Shown here: positions 1-9,661 of the stretch, in pieces
How positions within the stretch are numbered: the stretch's first letter is position 1
How the letters are laid out: the number at the start of each line of letters is the position of its first letter
Source of the DNA: Ralstonia wenshanensis
GTDB taxonomy: Bacteria; Pseudomonadota; Gammaproteobacteria; Burkholderiales; Burkholderiaceae
NCBI RefSeq assembly: GCF_021173085.1
Contig: NZ_CP076413.1
Coordinates: 1,674,001-1,738,000, forward strand
DNA: 64,000 nt
Reading direction: 5' to 3'
The notes under the pieces: generated by a model
The model's database searches: none
Told to the model about the DNA's origin: nothing
Seen by the model: only the letters and a program-made list of their open reading frames with translations
Translations under genes and position numbers: made by a program

Positions 1-1
1 G

Positions 2-1645
<1,644 letters not shown>

Positions 1646-1682
1646 TCCGGTAGGATCGGCCGATCAGAACAAGGACACCATC

Positions 1683-2876
1683 ATGAGCACCGCCCCCACA
1701 CCGTTCTCCACCCTCGACTGGACGAACAAGCTCGTCAGCTTCGATACCACCAGCCGCGGCTCCAACCTGGCGCTGATCGAAACCGTGCGCGACTACCTGC
1801 GCGGCGTCGGTCTTGAATCGCACCTCTCGCACAACGACGATGGCAATAAGGCCAACCTGTTTGCCACGATCCCGGCAGCAGATGGCAGTGTGCAAGGCGG
1901 CATCGTTCTGTCGGGCCATACCGATGTGGTGCCGGTGGACGGCCAGAAATGGGACAGCAACCCGTTTGCGCCGGAAGTGCGCGACGGCAAGCTCTACGGA
2001 CGCGGCACATGCGACATGAAGGGCTTCATCGCTTCGTCGCTGGCGCTGGTGCCGTCGCTACTGCAGGCCCGGCTGCGCGAGCCTGTGCACCTCGCGCTGT
2101 CATATGACGAGGAAGTCGGCTGCGTGGGCGCCCCGCGCATGATCGAAGACCTGATCGCCCGCGGCATCAAGCCCGCCGGCTGCATCGTAGGCGAGCCCAC
2201 CTCCATGCGCCCAATCGTCGCGCACAAGGGCATCAACGCCTACCGCTGCCGCGTGCACGGCCGCGCCGCGCATTCGTCGCTCACGCCGCAGGGTGTCAAC
2301 GCCATCGAATACGCCGCGCGCATCATCTGTTTCGTGCGCGACCTGGCCGATGAATTCCGCGCCAAGGGCCCGTTCGACGATGCATTTGACGTGCCGTTCA
2401 CCACGGCATCGACTGGCCTCATCAACGGCGGTATCGCGCTGAACACGATCCCCGCGCTGTGCGAGCTGGTGTTTGAATTCCGCAACCTGCCGGGCGTGGA
2501 TGCGCCGGCCATCCGCGCGCGCGTCGAGCATTACGTGCGCGAAACCATCGAGCCCGCCATGCAGCGCGAGCACCCGGATGCCCGCATCGAACTCGACGAG
2601 ATTGCCGCCGCACCGTCGCTGGACGCCTCTGAGCAAGCCGCCATCACGCAGCTTGTGCGTGTGCTGACCGAAGACAACGACAAGCGCAAGGTCGCCTACG
2701 GCACGGAAGCCGGCCTCTTCCAGCGCGCCGGCATTCCTGCCGTGCTGTGCGGCCCGGGCAACATCGAACAGGCGCACAAGGCCAACGAATATGTCGAACT
2801 CGCCCAGCTCGACGCGTGCGACCGCTTCCTCGCCAAGGTGGCGCGCAGCCTGATGGTCGAAACCGCGTCCGCCTGA
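1683..2876 (+). CDS. argE: Acetylornithine deacetylase
   Basis: This 397-residue protein is an M20-family metallohydrolase that removes the acetyl group from N-acetylornithine in arginine synthesis. Visible motifs are GHTDVVPVDGQKW (metal-binding His and Asp), YGRGTCDMKGF (bridging Asp), DEEVGCVGA (catalytic Glu pair) and the C-terminal CGPGNIEQAHKANEYV (last metal His). The start is set by an AAGGA ribosome site seven bases before the ATG. It stands alone between mfd and serB. Other M20 enzymes such as succinyl-diaminopimelate desuccinylase are possible, but length and motif spacing fit ArgE best. Confidence 0.9.
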   Translation: MSTAPTPFSTLDWTNKLVSFDTTSRGSNLALIETVRDYLRGVGLESHLSHNDDGNKANLFATIPAADGSVQGGIVLSGHTDVVPVDGQKWDSNPFAPEVRDGKLYGRGTCDMKGFIASSLALVPSLLQARLREPVHLALSYDEEVGCVGAPRMIEDLIARGIKPAGCIVGEPTSMRPIVAHKGINAYRCRVHGRAAHSSLTPQGVNAIEYAARIICFVRDLADEFRAKGPFDDAFDVPFTTASTGLINGGIALNTIPALCELVFEFRNLPGVDAPAIRARVEHYVRETIEPAMQREHPDARIELDEIAAAPSLDASEQAAITQLVRVLTEDNDKRKVAYGTEAGLFQRAGIPAVLCGPGNIEQAHKANEYVELAQLDACDRFLAKVARSLMVETASA

Positions 2877-2990
2877 TGCTTACACAGCAACGCCTCACCT
2901 TTTGGTGGGGCGCGTTCTGCCCGGGGCGTTCGCTACAATAGCGGGCTTCCTTCGGCGTCGAACTGCCCGCTCCCCCGCTCCTGTCACTCC

Positions 2991-3848
2991 ATGCCCGTCA
3001 TCCTGCAAAGCCCGTCGCCGCTGTCCTCTGGCGACATTGAATCCGTCCGCAGCCTGTTCGGCAGCGCCACCTACGAGCTGCGCGCCCCCAACGTTGCCGC
3101 TATCGAGTGGGTGCACGAACTGCCCAGCGAATTGCGCGTCCAGCTTGATGCCATCTGTGCCAACCTGAAGATGGACTACGCGTGGATTCCGGACGAATGG
3201 ACGTTCGGCGATTTTCGCGTGCTGGCGATGGATATGGATTCGACGCTCATCACGATTGAGTGCATCGACGAGATTGCGGATTTCTGCGGGCTCAAGCCGC
3301 AAGTGGCGGCCATCACCGAAGCGTCGATGCGCGGCGAAATCAAGGATTTCAACGAAAGCCTGACGCGGCGCGTCGAACTGCTCAAGGGCCTGGATGCGAG
3401 CGTGCTGGAGCGCGTCTATGCCGAGCGCCTGCAGCTCTCCCTGGGCGCAGAAAAGATGCTGAAGGCCGTGCAGGCACTGGGCATCCGCACGCTGCTGGTA
3501 TCGGGCGGCTTCGAGTTCTTTACCTCGCGCCTGCAGGAGCGTCTGGGCCTTGACCGCACGCGCGCCAACACCCTGGAGATCGTCGACGGTAAGCTCACCG
3601 GCCGGGTGCTCGGCGAGATCGTCAATGCGGATGTGAAGGCGCAGACGCTCAAGGCGTTTTGCCAGGATCTGGGCGTATCACCACACAACGCCATCGCCAT
3701 GGGCGACGGCTCGAACGATCTCAAGATGATGGGCGTGGCCGGCCTGTCGGTCGCGTTCCGCGCCAAGCCCATCGTGCAGGCGCAGGCCGACGTAGCGTTC
3801 AACGTTGTCGGCCTGGATGGGCTGTTGAATCTGTTCCCGCAGCAGTAA
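2991..3848 (+). CDS. serB: Phosphoserine phosphatase
   Basis: SerB, of the HAD superfamily, carries out the last step of serine synthesis, hydrolysing O-phospho-L-serine. Motif I is MDMDSTLITIECIDEIAD, where the two Asp residues are the nucleophile and the general acid. Motif II is the SGGFEFFT region and motif III/IV is GDGSNDLKMM. The N-terminal roughly 75 residues form a short regulatory-type domain; at 285 residues the protein is shorter than the 322-residue E. coli enzyme. No strong ribosome site precedes the chosen ATG. A TACAAT hexamer at 2934-2939 may be its -10 box, with a poor -35. Confidence 0.93.
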   Translation: MPVILQSPSPLSSGDIESVRSLFGSATYELRAPNVAAIEWVHELPSELRVQLDAICANLKMDYAWIPDEWTFGDFRVLAMDMDSTLITIECIDEIADFCGLKPQVAAITEASMRGEIKDFNESLTRRVELLKGLDASVLERVYAERLQLSLGAEKMLKAVQALGIRTLLVSGGFEFFTSRLQERLGLDRTRANTLEIVDGKLTGRVLGEIVNADVKAQTLKAFCQDLGVSPHNAIAMGDGSNDLKMMGVAGLSVAFRAKPIVQAQADVAFNVVGLDGLLNLFPQQ

Positions 3849-3854
3849 GCCGCG

Positions 3855-4916
3855 ATGGCGACTCGCCAACCTGCCCGCAGAAAACTCGCACCGGTGGTGC
3901 GAGAAACGGTAGATGCGCGGGATTACGCAGCCCTGCTCACCGAGGTCAGGGCGCGCATTCAGGCTGCGCAATACGCGGCCTTACGGGCGGTCAACAAAGA
4001 GCTGGTGGGCCTGTATTGGGACATCGGACAACTGATCGTGGCGCGGCAGCAAACCGAAGGGTGGGGTAAAGCCGTCGTACAGCAACTCGCCGCAGACCTG
4101 CAGGCGAGCTTTCCAGGCACGGGCGGTTTTTCAGCATCCAACCTGTGGCGGATGAAGGGTTTCTTCGAAACCTACCGCGGCGCGACAAAACTCGCACCAC
4201 TGGTGCGAGAAATCGGTTGGAGCCATAACCTGCTTATCCTTGAGCGCTGCAAAGACGCTCAAGAGCGCGAGTTTTACCTGCGCATGACGCGCAAATTCGG
4301 TTGGTCAAAGAACGTTCTCGCCCATCAGATCGATAACCAGAGCTACGAAAAATCACTGCTGGGCCAGACCAATTTCGACAAGGCGCTGACGCCAACCCTG
4401 CGCGCGCAAGCCAAACTGGCGGTAAAAGACGAATACGCCTTTGATTTTCTCGAGCTCGGAGACCAGCATAGCGAACGTGAGCTGGAGCGCGCGCTGATCA
4501 CCCGCATCGAAGATTTCCTGCGCGCAATGGGCGGCATGTTTGCCTTCCTGGGTAGCCAGTACCGGCTTGAAGTGGATGGCGACGAGTATTTCATCGATCT
4601 GCTCCTGTTCCACCGCCGCTTGCGCTCGCTGGTCGCCATCGAACTGAAAATCGGTAAATTCGAACCTGAGTTTGTCGGCAAGATGCAGTTCTACCTCGCA
4701 GCCCTCGACGAGCAGGTTCGCCAGGACGACGAGAACCCGTCCATCGGCATCATCCTGTGCAAGGAAAAGAAGCGCACCATCGTCGAATACGCTCTGCGCG
4801 ATGCAAGAAAACCGATTGGCGTCGCGACTTACGCCATCACCAAGAGCCTGCCGAAGGAGTTGCAGGACCAGTTGCCTTCGCCTGAAATCATTGCGCGCCT
4901 GCTTGAAACACTGTAG
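3855..4916 (+). CDS. DUF1016 / YhcG-type PD-(D/E)XK nuclease family protein
   Basis: This 353-residue protein has the DUF1016 N-terminal helical region (about residues 25-175, including GLYWDIGQLI, FSASNLWRMKGFFETY and LAPLVREIGWSHNLLIL). The C-terminal region carries a PD-(D/E)XK nuclease signature: GDEYFIDLLLFHRRLRSL, then AIELK, with the Asp and the E-x-K as likely metal and catalytic residues. Family members are widespread, often in variable regions and near restriction or defence genes, and their role is not settled. It follows serB by 6 bp, but base composition looks somewhat less GC-rich than its neighbours, suggesting insertion. Two near-identical palindromes lie inside the reading frame (reported separately). 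Family call secure; function unknown. Confidence 0.88.
   Translation: MATRQPARRKLAPVVRETVDARDYAALLTEVRARIQAAQYAALRAVNKELVGLYWDIGQLIVARQQTEGWGKAVVQQLAADLQASFPGTGGFSASNLWRMKGFFETYRGATKLAPLVREIGWSHNLLILERCKDAQEREFYLRMTRKFGWSKNVLAHQIDNQSYEKSLLGQTNFDKALTPTLRAQAKLAVKDEYAFDFLELGDQHSERELERALITRIEDFLRAMGGMFAFLGSQYRLEVDGDEYFIDLLLFHRRLRSLVAIELKIGKFEPEFVGKMQFYLAALDEQVRQDDENPSIGIILCKEKKRTIVEYALRDARKPIGVATYAITKSLPKELQDQLPSPEIIARLLETL
3881..3907. repeat. Intragenic palindrome, copy 1 (DUF1016 gene)
   Basis: CTCGCACC and GGTGCGAG form a perfect 8-bp inverted repeat around a 3-base centre (GGT), preceded by AAAA and followed by AAAC. It encodes KLAPVVRE near residue 10. A second copy lies about 306 bp downstream in the same gene and the same reading frame. 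Confidence 0.85.
4187..4213. repeat. Intragenic palindrome, copy 2 (DUF1016 gene)
   Basis: The same 8-bp arms (CTCGCACC / GGTGCGAG) recur with the centre ACT and the same flanking A runs. This copy encodes KLAPLVRE near residue 112, part of the conserved DUF1016 core, so copy 1 near the N-terminus looks like the extra one. Confidence 0.85.
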
Positions 4917-4930
4917 CCGCGGCCATTAAA

Positions 4931-4965
4931 AACGGGGCGACGCGATCGACTCGCACGCCCCGCCA
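4931..4965 (-). terminator. Rho-independent terminator of the metC-like gene
   Basis: Read on the minus strand, GGGGCG and GCGA pair with TCGC and CGCCCC around a short loop, followed by GTTTTTAAT. It lies 26 bp past the stop of the minus-strand lyase gene and may also limit read-through from the plus side. Confidence 0.75.
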
Positions 4966-4990
4966 TCGCCGCCCGCCAAAGCTTGAAAGG

Positions 4991-6202
4991 TCAAGCCCGC
5001 AGGTGCGTCTCCATCGCCTGCTTCAAATCCGCAATCAAATCACGCGGGTCTTCCAGACCGATATACAACCGCACGAAACCGCCCGCGTTCTCCCAATCGG
5101 CCGGCGGCCAGGCAGTCGCCGTACGCATCGACGGAATGTTGTATGGCAGCGCCAGGCTATGCGCCCCGCCCCACGAAAAGCCGATCGCAAAGTAGCGCAG
5201 GCCTTCGATAAAGGCATCGATCTGCGCCTGCGAATAGCGTTCGTGCAACACGATCGAGAACAACCCGCTTGCGCCGGTAAAGTCGCGCTTCCAGTTTTCA
5301 TGGCCCGGACAATCGGGCAGCGCCGGGTGCAGCACGCGCACGACTTCGGGTCGGTCTGCCAACCATTCGGCCACTTCGCGGGCGTGCGCGTCGTGCGCAG
5401 CCAGACGCGTCGGCAGGCTCGGCAGGCCGCGCAGCACAAAGTAGCAGTCGTCCGCGGACACACCCCAGCCCATGCGCATGCGCGTGGCAAGCAGCTTGTG
5501 ATGCAACGCTTCATCGTTGGTGATAGCCGCGCCCATCAGCACATCGCTGCCACCCGATTGGTACTTGGTCAGCGCCTGTACGGAGATGTCGATGCCGTGC
5601 TCGAACGGCTGGTAATACACGCCGCCGCTCCAGGTATTGTCGATGGCGGTGATGGCGCCGGCCTTGCGCGCCACCCCGGCGATGGCTGTGCAGTCGGGCA
5701 CTTCCATCGTCACCGAACCGGGCGCTTCGAGCCACACGAGCTTCGTGTTGTGGCGCATCAGGTCGGCAATGCCGGCGCCGATCATCGGGTCGTAGTAACG
5801 CACGGTAATGCCGAACTGGCGTGCCATCCACTCGCCGTGGTCACGGTTCGGCCCGTAGGCGTTGTCCGGAATCAGCACGTCGTCGCCGGATTTGATCAGC
5901 GAGAAATACACCAGCGAAATCGCCGCCAGTCCCGAGGGCAGCAGCAGCGCGTGCGAGCCGCCCTCGATTTGTGCCAGCGCTTGGCACAGCGTGTCGGACG
6001 TCGGCGTGGCATGCAAGCCGTAGCGCCAGTGCACCACGCTGCCGCTACCGAAGGCGCGCATGTCGGCGAGGTTCTTGAACACCACCGTGGACGCACGATG
6101 CGTGGCATGCGAGAACGCCGTGAAGCCCGGCGGGATATGCAAGTCCGGATGCACAGCCTGTGTCGCGGGAAACATGGGCGGGAGCTTGGTGTCGTCGTTC
6201 AC
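4991..6202 (-). CDS. metC: Cystathionine beta-lyase-like PLP enzyme
   Basis: A 403-residue member of the Cys/Met metabolism PLP-dependent family (fold type I). Such enzymes cleave cystathionine to homocysteine, pyruvate and ammonia. The PLP lysine is in SVQALTKYQSGGSDVLMG; AIDNTWSGGVYYQPFEHG holds the cofactor-binding Asp, and the C-terminal region has the FSWGGAHSLALP motif. I chose the GTG at 6202 because AGGAAA stands just upstream and family homology begins there; the open frame runs a further 95 codons upstream, but that part is low-complexity Arg-rich and overlaps the next gene. Other family members, such as gamma-lyases, cannot be excluded. Confidence 0.85.
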   Translation of the reverse strand: MNDDTKLPPMFPATQAVHPDLHIPPGFTAFSHATHRASTVVFKNLADMRAFGSGSVVHWRYGLHATPTSDTLCQALAQIEGGSHALLLPSGLAAISLVYFSLIKSGDDVLIPDNAYGPNRDHGEWMARQFGITVRYYDPMIGAGIADLMRHNTKLVWLEAPGSVTMEVPDCTAIAGVARKAGAITAIDNTWSGGVYYQPFEHGIDISVQALTKYQSGGSDVLMGAAITNDEALHHKLLATRMRMGWGVSADDCYFVLRGLPSLPTRLAAHDAHAREVAEWLADRPEVVRVLHPALPDCPGHENWKRDFTGASGLFSIVLHERYSQAQIDAFIEGLRYFAIGFSWGGAHSLALPYNIPSMRTATAWPPADWENAGGFVRLYIGLEDPRDLIADLKQAMETHLRA

Positions 6203-6243
6203 GTGGTTTCCTGTTTGATGGCGTATGAGCGATTGCCGGCCAT

Positions 6244-6987
6244 TTACCAGTGCGCGCTTGATCGCGTTGGATTGCTGGACGGTGGCGCAATCTGACCCGG
6301 CGCAGCGGGCACCAGCGGCGTCATTGGCGTTGCGGGCACTGCGGCATTGCTGTTGGCTGCGGCATCGTACGGCGGAATCACCACCACCGCGACGGGCCGC
6401 AGCACAAACGGCAGCGTATGACCGTCGTGGCCGACGTCCGTCCACGTGCCGCGCACGACGCCGTGACCGTCGATGGCGCCTTCCCAAGTGCCGGTGACGT
6501 GCGTACCGTCATCGGACTCCTCCATGAGGAAGCCGCCGTTTTCGTATTCGCCGGTCACCAAGCGCACGCCTGCCGCGTTGCCGGCGACGTATTCGCCGTG
6601 GACGCTATCGATTTCACCGGCCTTACGGCCAAGACGCATGCGGATCGGCATGTCGCCGATCACACCGGTATAGATGGGATATTTCGCGTAGTCGGGTTGC
6701 GGTTGCAGCACAGGCGGCGGCGCAGTCTGTGCAGAGAACCCGTTGTCGCCCTTCCTGGCCTGAGCGCGGCGCTTGTCGCCATCGGCAATGGCGCGGTTCA
6801 GGCCGAGGTCACCCGGCTGCACGTTGGCGCTGCCGGTCGACACGTCGTAGCCGTTGTTGGCGGCCCGCGTCTGGGCAGACGCTGGCGCCACGCCTACGGC
6901 CAGCATCAGCCCGAGCAGCGCGCCGACGGGCCGAATCAGGCGTTCAATCGAGAAAATGCGTTCAGATGCGTTCGAACACCGCCGCAA
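6244..6987 (-). CDS. Exported hypothetical protein
   Basis: I do not recognise this protein of about 247 residues. It has a signal peptide (Arg-rich n-region, hydrophobic GALLGLMLAVGV, cleavage near APASA-QT) and so is probably periplasmic. The mature part contains GDMPIRMRLGRKAGEIDSVHGEYV and a run of short strands (GTWEGAIDGHGVVRGTWTD) resembling a small beta-barrel or sandwich. It ends with a Pro/Ala-rich tail. The start is uncertain: an ATG at 7005 exists, but a TTG at 6987 has a good GGAGG eight bases upstream. Both starts overlap the 3' end of bktB (stop at 6962), suggesting translational coupling. Confidence 0.65.
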   Translation of the reverse strand: MRRCSNASERIFSIERLIRPVGALLGLMLAVGVAPASAQTRAANNGYDVSTGSANVQPGDLGLNRAIADGDKRRAQARKGDNGFSAQTAPPPVLQPQPDYAKYPIYTGVIGDMPIRMRLGRKAGEIDSVHGEYVAGNAAGVRLVTGEYENGGFLMEESDDGTHVTGTWEGAIDGHGVVRGTWTDVGHDGHTLPFVLRPVAVVVIPPYDAAANSNAAVPATPMTPLVPAAPGQIAPPSSNPTRSSAHW

Positions 6988-8146
6988 TGCCTTGTCCTCC
7001 ACCAATACACATGGTCACCAGCGCGTAGCGACCGCCGATGCGCTGCAACTCGTGCAACGCCTTGACCGTGATGAGCGCACCCGTTGCGCCGATCGGGTGG
7101 CCGAGCGAGATGCCAGAGCCGTTCGGATTGACCTTGGCTGGGTCCAGACCGAGTTCCTTCGTCACCGCGCAGGCCTGGGCGGCGAACGCCTCGTTGGCTT
7201 CGATTACATCGAGATCCTTGACCGACAGGCCAGCGCGCTCCAGCGCCTTGCGCGTGGCCGGCACCGGGCCGATGCCCATGATCTTCGGATCCACGCCAGC
7301 GTGGCCGTACGACACCAGGCGTGCCAGCGGCTTCAGGCCGCGCTTCTCGGCCACCGAACGCTCCATCAGCACCAGTGCCGCGCCCGCATCGTTCAGGCCC
7401 GAGGCATTGCCAGCCGTGACCGTGCCGTTCTCTTTCGCGAAGACCGGCTTGAGCTTGGTCATGTCGTCGATGGTCGCGTCGTGGCGGACGTGCTCATCGG
7501 TATCGAACTGGATATCGCCCTTGCGTGACTTGATCGTCACCGGAACGATCTGATCCTTGAAGTAGCCGGCACGGATCGCGCGCGAGGCACGCTGGTGCGA
7601 TTCCAGGGCCGTCTGGTCCTGCTGCTCGCGGCTGATGCCGAATTCGCGGGCGACGTTTTCTGCCGTAACGCCCATGTGGATCGTGTGGAACGGGTCGTGC
7701 AGCGCGCCCAGCATCATGTCGACCATCTTGGCGTCGCCCATGCGCGAACCCCAGCGGGCCGCGGGCGCAAGGTACGGCGCACGGCTCATGCTTTCAGCGC
7801 CGCCAGCGATTGCGACATCGGCATCGCCGAGCAGGATGGTCTGCGCCGCGCTCACCACAGCCTGCAGGCCCGAGCCGCACAGACGGTTGACGTTGAATGC
7901 GGGCGTTTCGGCCGACACACCACCGTTCACAGCGGCCACGCGCGAGAGATACATGTCGCGCGGCTCGGTGTTGATCACGTGGCCAAACACCACGTGACCG
8001 ACTTCTTCGCCCTTCACGCCAGCGCGGGCCAGTGCCTCGCGCACGACGAGTGCACCCAGCTCGCACGGCGCCACATCCTTCAGGCTGCCGCCAAAGGTCC
8101 CGATTGCGGTACGAACGCCGCTGACCACCACCACTTCACGTGCCAT
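6962..8146 (-). CDS. bktB: Beta-ketothiolase BktB (acetyl-CoA C-acyltransferase)
   Basis: This 394-residue thiolase closely resembles Cupriavidus necator BktB in length and along its whole sequence (start MAREVVVVSGVRTAIGTFGG, end GGGQGIAAVFERI). BktB condenses acetyl-CoA with acetyl- or propionyl-CoA and supplies longer 3-ketoacyl-CoA for copolymer PHA; it can also act in degradation. Catalytic residues are Cys in NRLCGSGLQ, His in NEAFAAQ...GHPIGATGA and the second Cys in VTMCIGGGQG. The ATG at 8146 has an AGGAG six bases upstream and is preferred over the in-frame ATG at 8164. A palindrome lies in the upstream gap. Confidence 0.93.
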   Translation of the reverse strand: MAREVVVVSGVRTAIGTFGGSLKDVAPCELGALVVREALARAGVKGEEVGHVVFGHVINTEPRDMYLSRVAAVNGGVSAETPAFNVNRLCGSGLQAVVSAAQTILLGDADVAIAGGAESMSRAPYLAPAARWGSRMGDAKMVDMMLGALHDPFHTIHMGVTAENVAREFGISREQQDQTALESHQRASRAIRAGYFKDQIVPVTIKSRKGDIQFDTDEHVRHDATIDDMTKLKPVFAKENGTVTAGNASGLNDAGAALVLMERSVAEKRGLKPLARLVSYGHAGVDPKIMGIGPVPATRKALERAGLSVKDLDVIEANEAFAAQACAVTKELGLDPAKVNPNGSGISLGHPIGATGALITVKALHELQRIGGRYALVTMCIGGGQGIAAVFERI

Positions 8147-8210
8147 TGCTGTCTCCTGTGCCATCGAAATTGGATGGCGGCCAGTATAAACGCACGACCG
8201 TTCGCAAAAT

Positions 8211-8228
8211 TTAGGTACGACTACCTAA
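8211..8228. promoter_or_regulatory. Palindrome upstream of bktB (possible operator)
   Basis: TTAGGTA and TACCTAA form a perfect 7-bp inverted repeat around CGAC. It sits 65 bp before the bktB start and 6 bp past the rimO stop codon. There is no T-run, so an operator is more likely than a terminator. A TATACT hexamer between it and bktB could be a -10 box. Confidence 0.5.
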
Positions 8229-8233
8229 GGGGA

Positions 8234-9595
8234 TCAGACCTCGCCCCAGAGGTCGTGGCCATCGGCGCCGGTAATTTTGACCGACACGAAATCGCCCGCC
8301 TTGTAGCGCTTGTACGGCTTCGACGGCGGCGCGATATAAACCAGGCCGTCAATCTCCGGCGCATCCGCCGACGAACGGCCGATGCCACCGTCCTGATTCA
8401 CCTCATCCACCAGCACGCGCAGCGACTTGCCCACCTTGCGCTGCAGGCGGCGGGCGGACACGCGCTCGGCGACCTCCATGAAGCGCGCGCGGCGCTCCTC
8501 GCGCACCTCGTCGGGCAATGCGCCCGGCAGGTCGTTGGCGGTGGCGCCCTCGACCGGCGAATAGGCGAAGCAGCCCACGCGGTCCAGCTCGGCTTCGGCG
8601 ATGAAGTCGAGCAGCGTCTGGAACTCTTCCTCCGTTTCACCGGGGAAGCCGGCGATGAATGTGCTGCGGATGGTCAGCTCCGGGCACACCTCGCGCCAGG
8701 CGCGGATGCGGTCTAGCGTCTTCTCGGCGTTGGCGGGGCGCTTCATGCGCTTGAGCACGTCGGGGTGAGCGTGCTGCAGGGGCACGTCCAGATACGGAAG
8801 CACCTTGCCTTCGGCCATCAGCGGCATCACCTCATCCACGCTCGGGTATGGATAGACGTAGTGCAGGCGCACCCAGGCACCGTACTGCGACGCCAGCTCG
8901 CCCAGCGCGCCGACCAGCTCGGTCATGCGCGTTTTCAGCGGGCGGCCGTTCCAGAAGCCCATGCGGAATTTGACGTCGACGCCGTAGGCGCTGGTGTCCT
9001 GCGAAATGACGAGCAGCTCCTTGACGCCGGCCTTCAGCAGGTTTTCCGCCTCCAGCATCACTTCCGCCACCGGGCGCGAGACGAGGTCACCGCGCATCGA
9101 CGGGATGATGCAGAAGCTGCAGCGGTGGTTGCAGCCTTCCGAAATTTTCAGATACGCGTAGTGCTTGGGCGTGAGCTTGATGCCCTGCGGCGGCACAAGA
9201 TCAATGAACGGGTCGTGCGGCTTGGGCAGGTGCGTGTGCACCGCTTCCATCACCTCGCCCAGCGCGTGAGGGCCCGTCACAGCCAGCACCTTCGGGTGCA
9301 CGCTGGTGATGATGTCCTGGCCCGCGGCGTCCTTCTTGGCACCCAGGCAGCCGGTGACGATCACCTTGCCGTTCTCGGCCAGCGCCTCGCCAATCGCATC
9401 CAGGCTCTCCTGCACAGCCTCGTCGATGAAGCCGCAGGTGTTGACAACCACCAGGTCCGCCCCGCCGTACGTGCCGGAGATCTCATACCCCTCCGCGCGC
9501 AGTTGGGTGATGATCTGCTCGGAATCGACCAAGGCCTTGGGACAACCGAGACTGACGAACCCCACCTTGGGGCTCTGGGTACTGACGTCGGACAT
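8234..9595 (-). CDS. rimO: Ribosomal protein uS12 methylthiotransferase RimO
   Basis: RimO is a radical-SAM enzyme that adds a methylthio group to Asp88 (E. coli numbering) of ribosomal protein S12. The 453-residue product shows the UPF0004 N-terminal domain with [16 protein letters not shown] and [11 protein letters not shown]. The radical-SAM cluster motif is [11 protein letters not shown], and the C-terminal TRAM-like domain ends near [13 protein letters not shown]. The start at MSDVSTQ is chosen because homology begins there; the frame is open for 13 more codons. The related MiaB lacks this spacing and the CGFIDEA style, so RimO is favoured. Confidence 0.95.
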   Translation of the reverse strand: MSDVSTQSPKVGFVSLGCPKALVDSEQIITQLRAEGYEISGTYGGADLVVVNTCGFIDEAVQESLDAIGEALAENGKVIVTGCLGAKKDAAGQDIITSVHPKVLAVTGPHALGEVMEAVHTHLPKPHDPFIDLVPPQGIKLTPKHYAYLKISEGCNHRCSFCIIPSMRGDLVSRPVAEVMLEAENLLKAGVKELLVISQDTSAYGVDVKFRMGFWNGRPLKTRMTELVGALGELASQYGAWVRLHYVYPYPSVDEVMPLMAEGKVLPYLDVPLQHAHPDVLKRMKRPANAEKTLDRIRAWREVCPELTIRSTFIAGFPGETEEEFQTLLDFIAEAELDRVGCFAYSPVEGATANDLPGALPDEVREERRARFMEVAERVSARRLQRKVGKSLRVLVDEVNQDGGIGRSSADAPEIDGLVYIAPPSKPYKRYKAGDFVSVKITGADGHDLWGEV

Positions 9596-9661
9596 GGGAA
9601 CAACCTGATGTGAGAGAGGATTTGCGCTGCGCACGTGGGGTGTGCCGCGCGGTTGCGTATT

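Noticed and set aside
2893-2913. Small hairpin (CGCCTCACC / GGTGGGGCG) after argE as a terminator
   Set aside because: One G-T pair and no T run after it; not convincing as a rho-independent terminator.
5003-6295. A 430-codon plus-strand frame opposite the metC-like gene
   Set aside because: Antisense to a clear PLP enzyme; His/Arg/Val-rich product with no motif.
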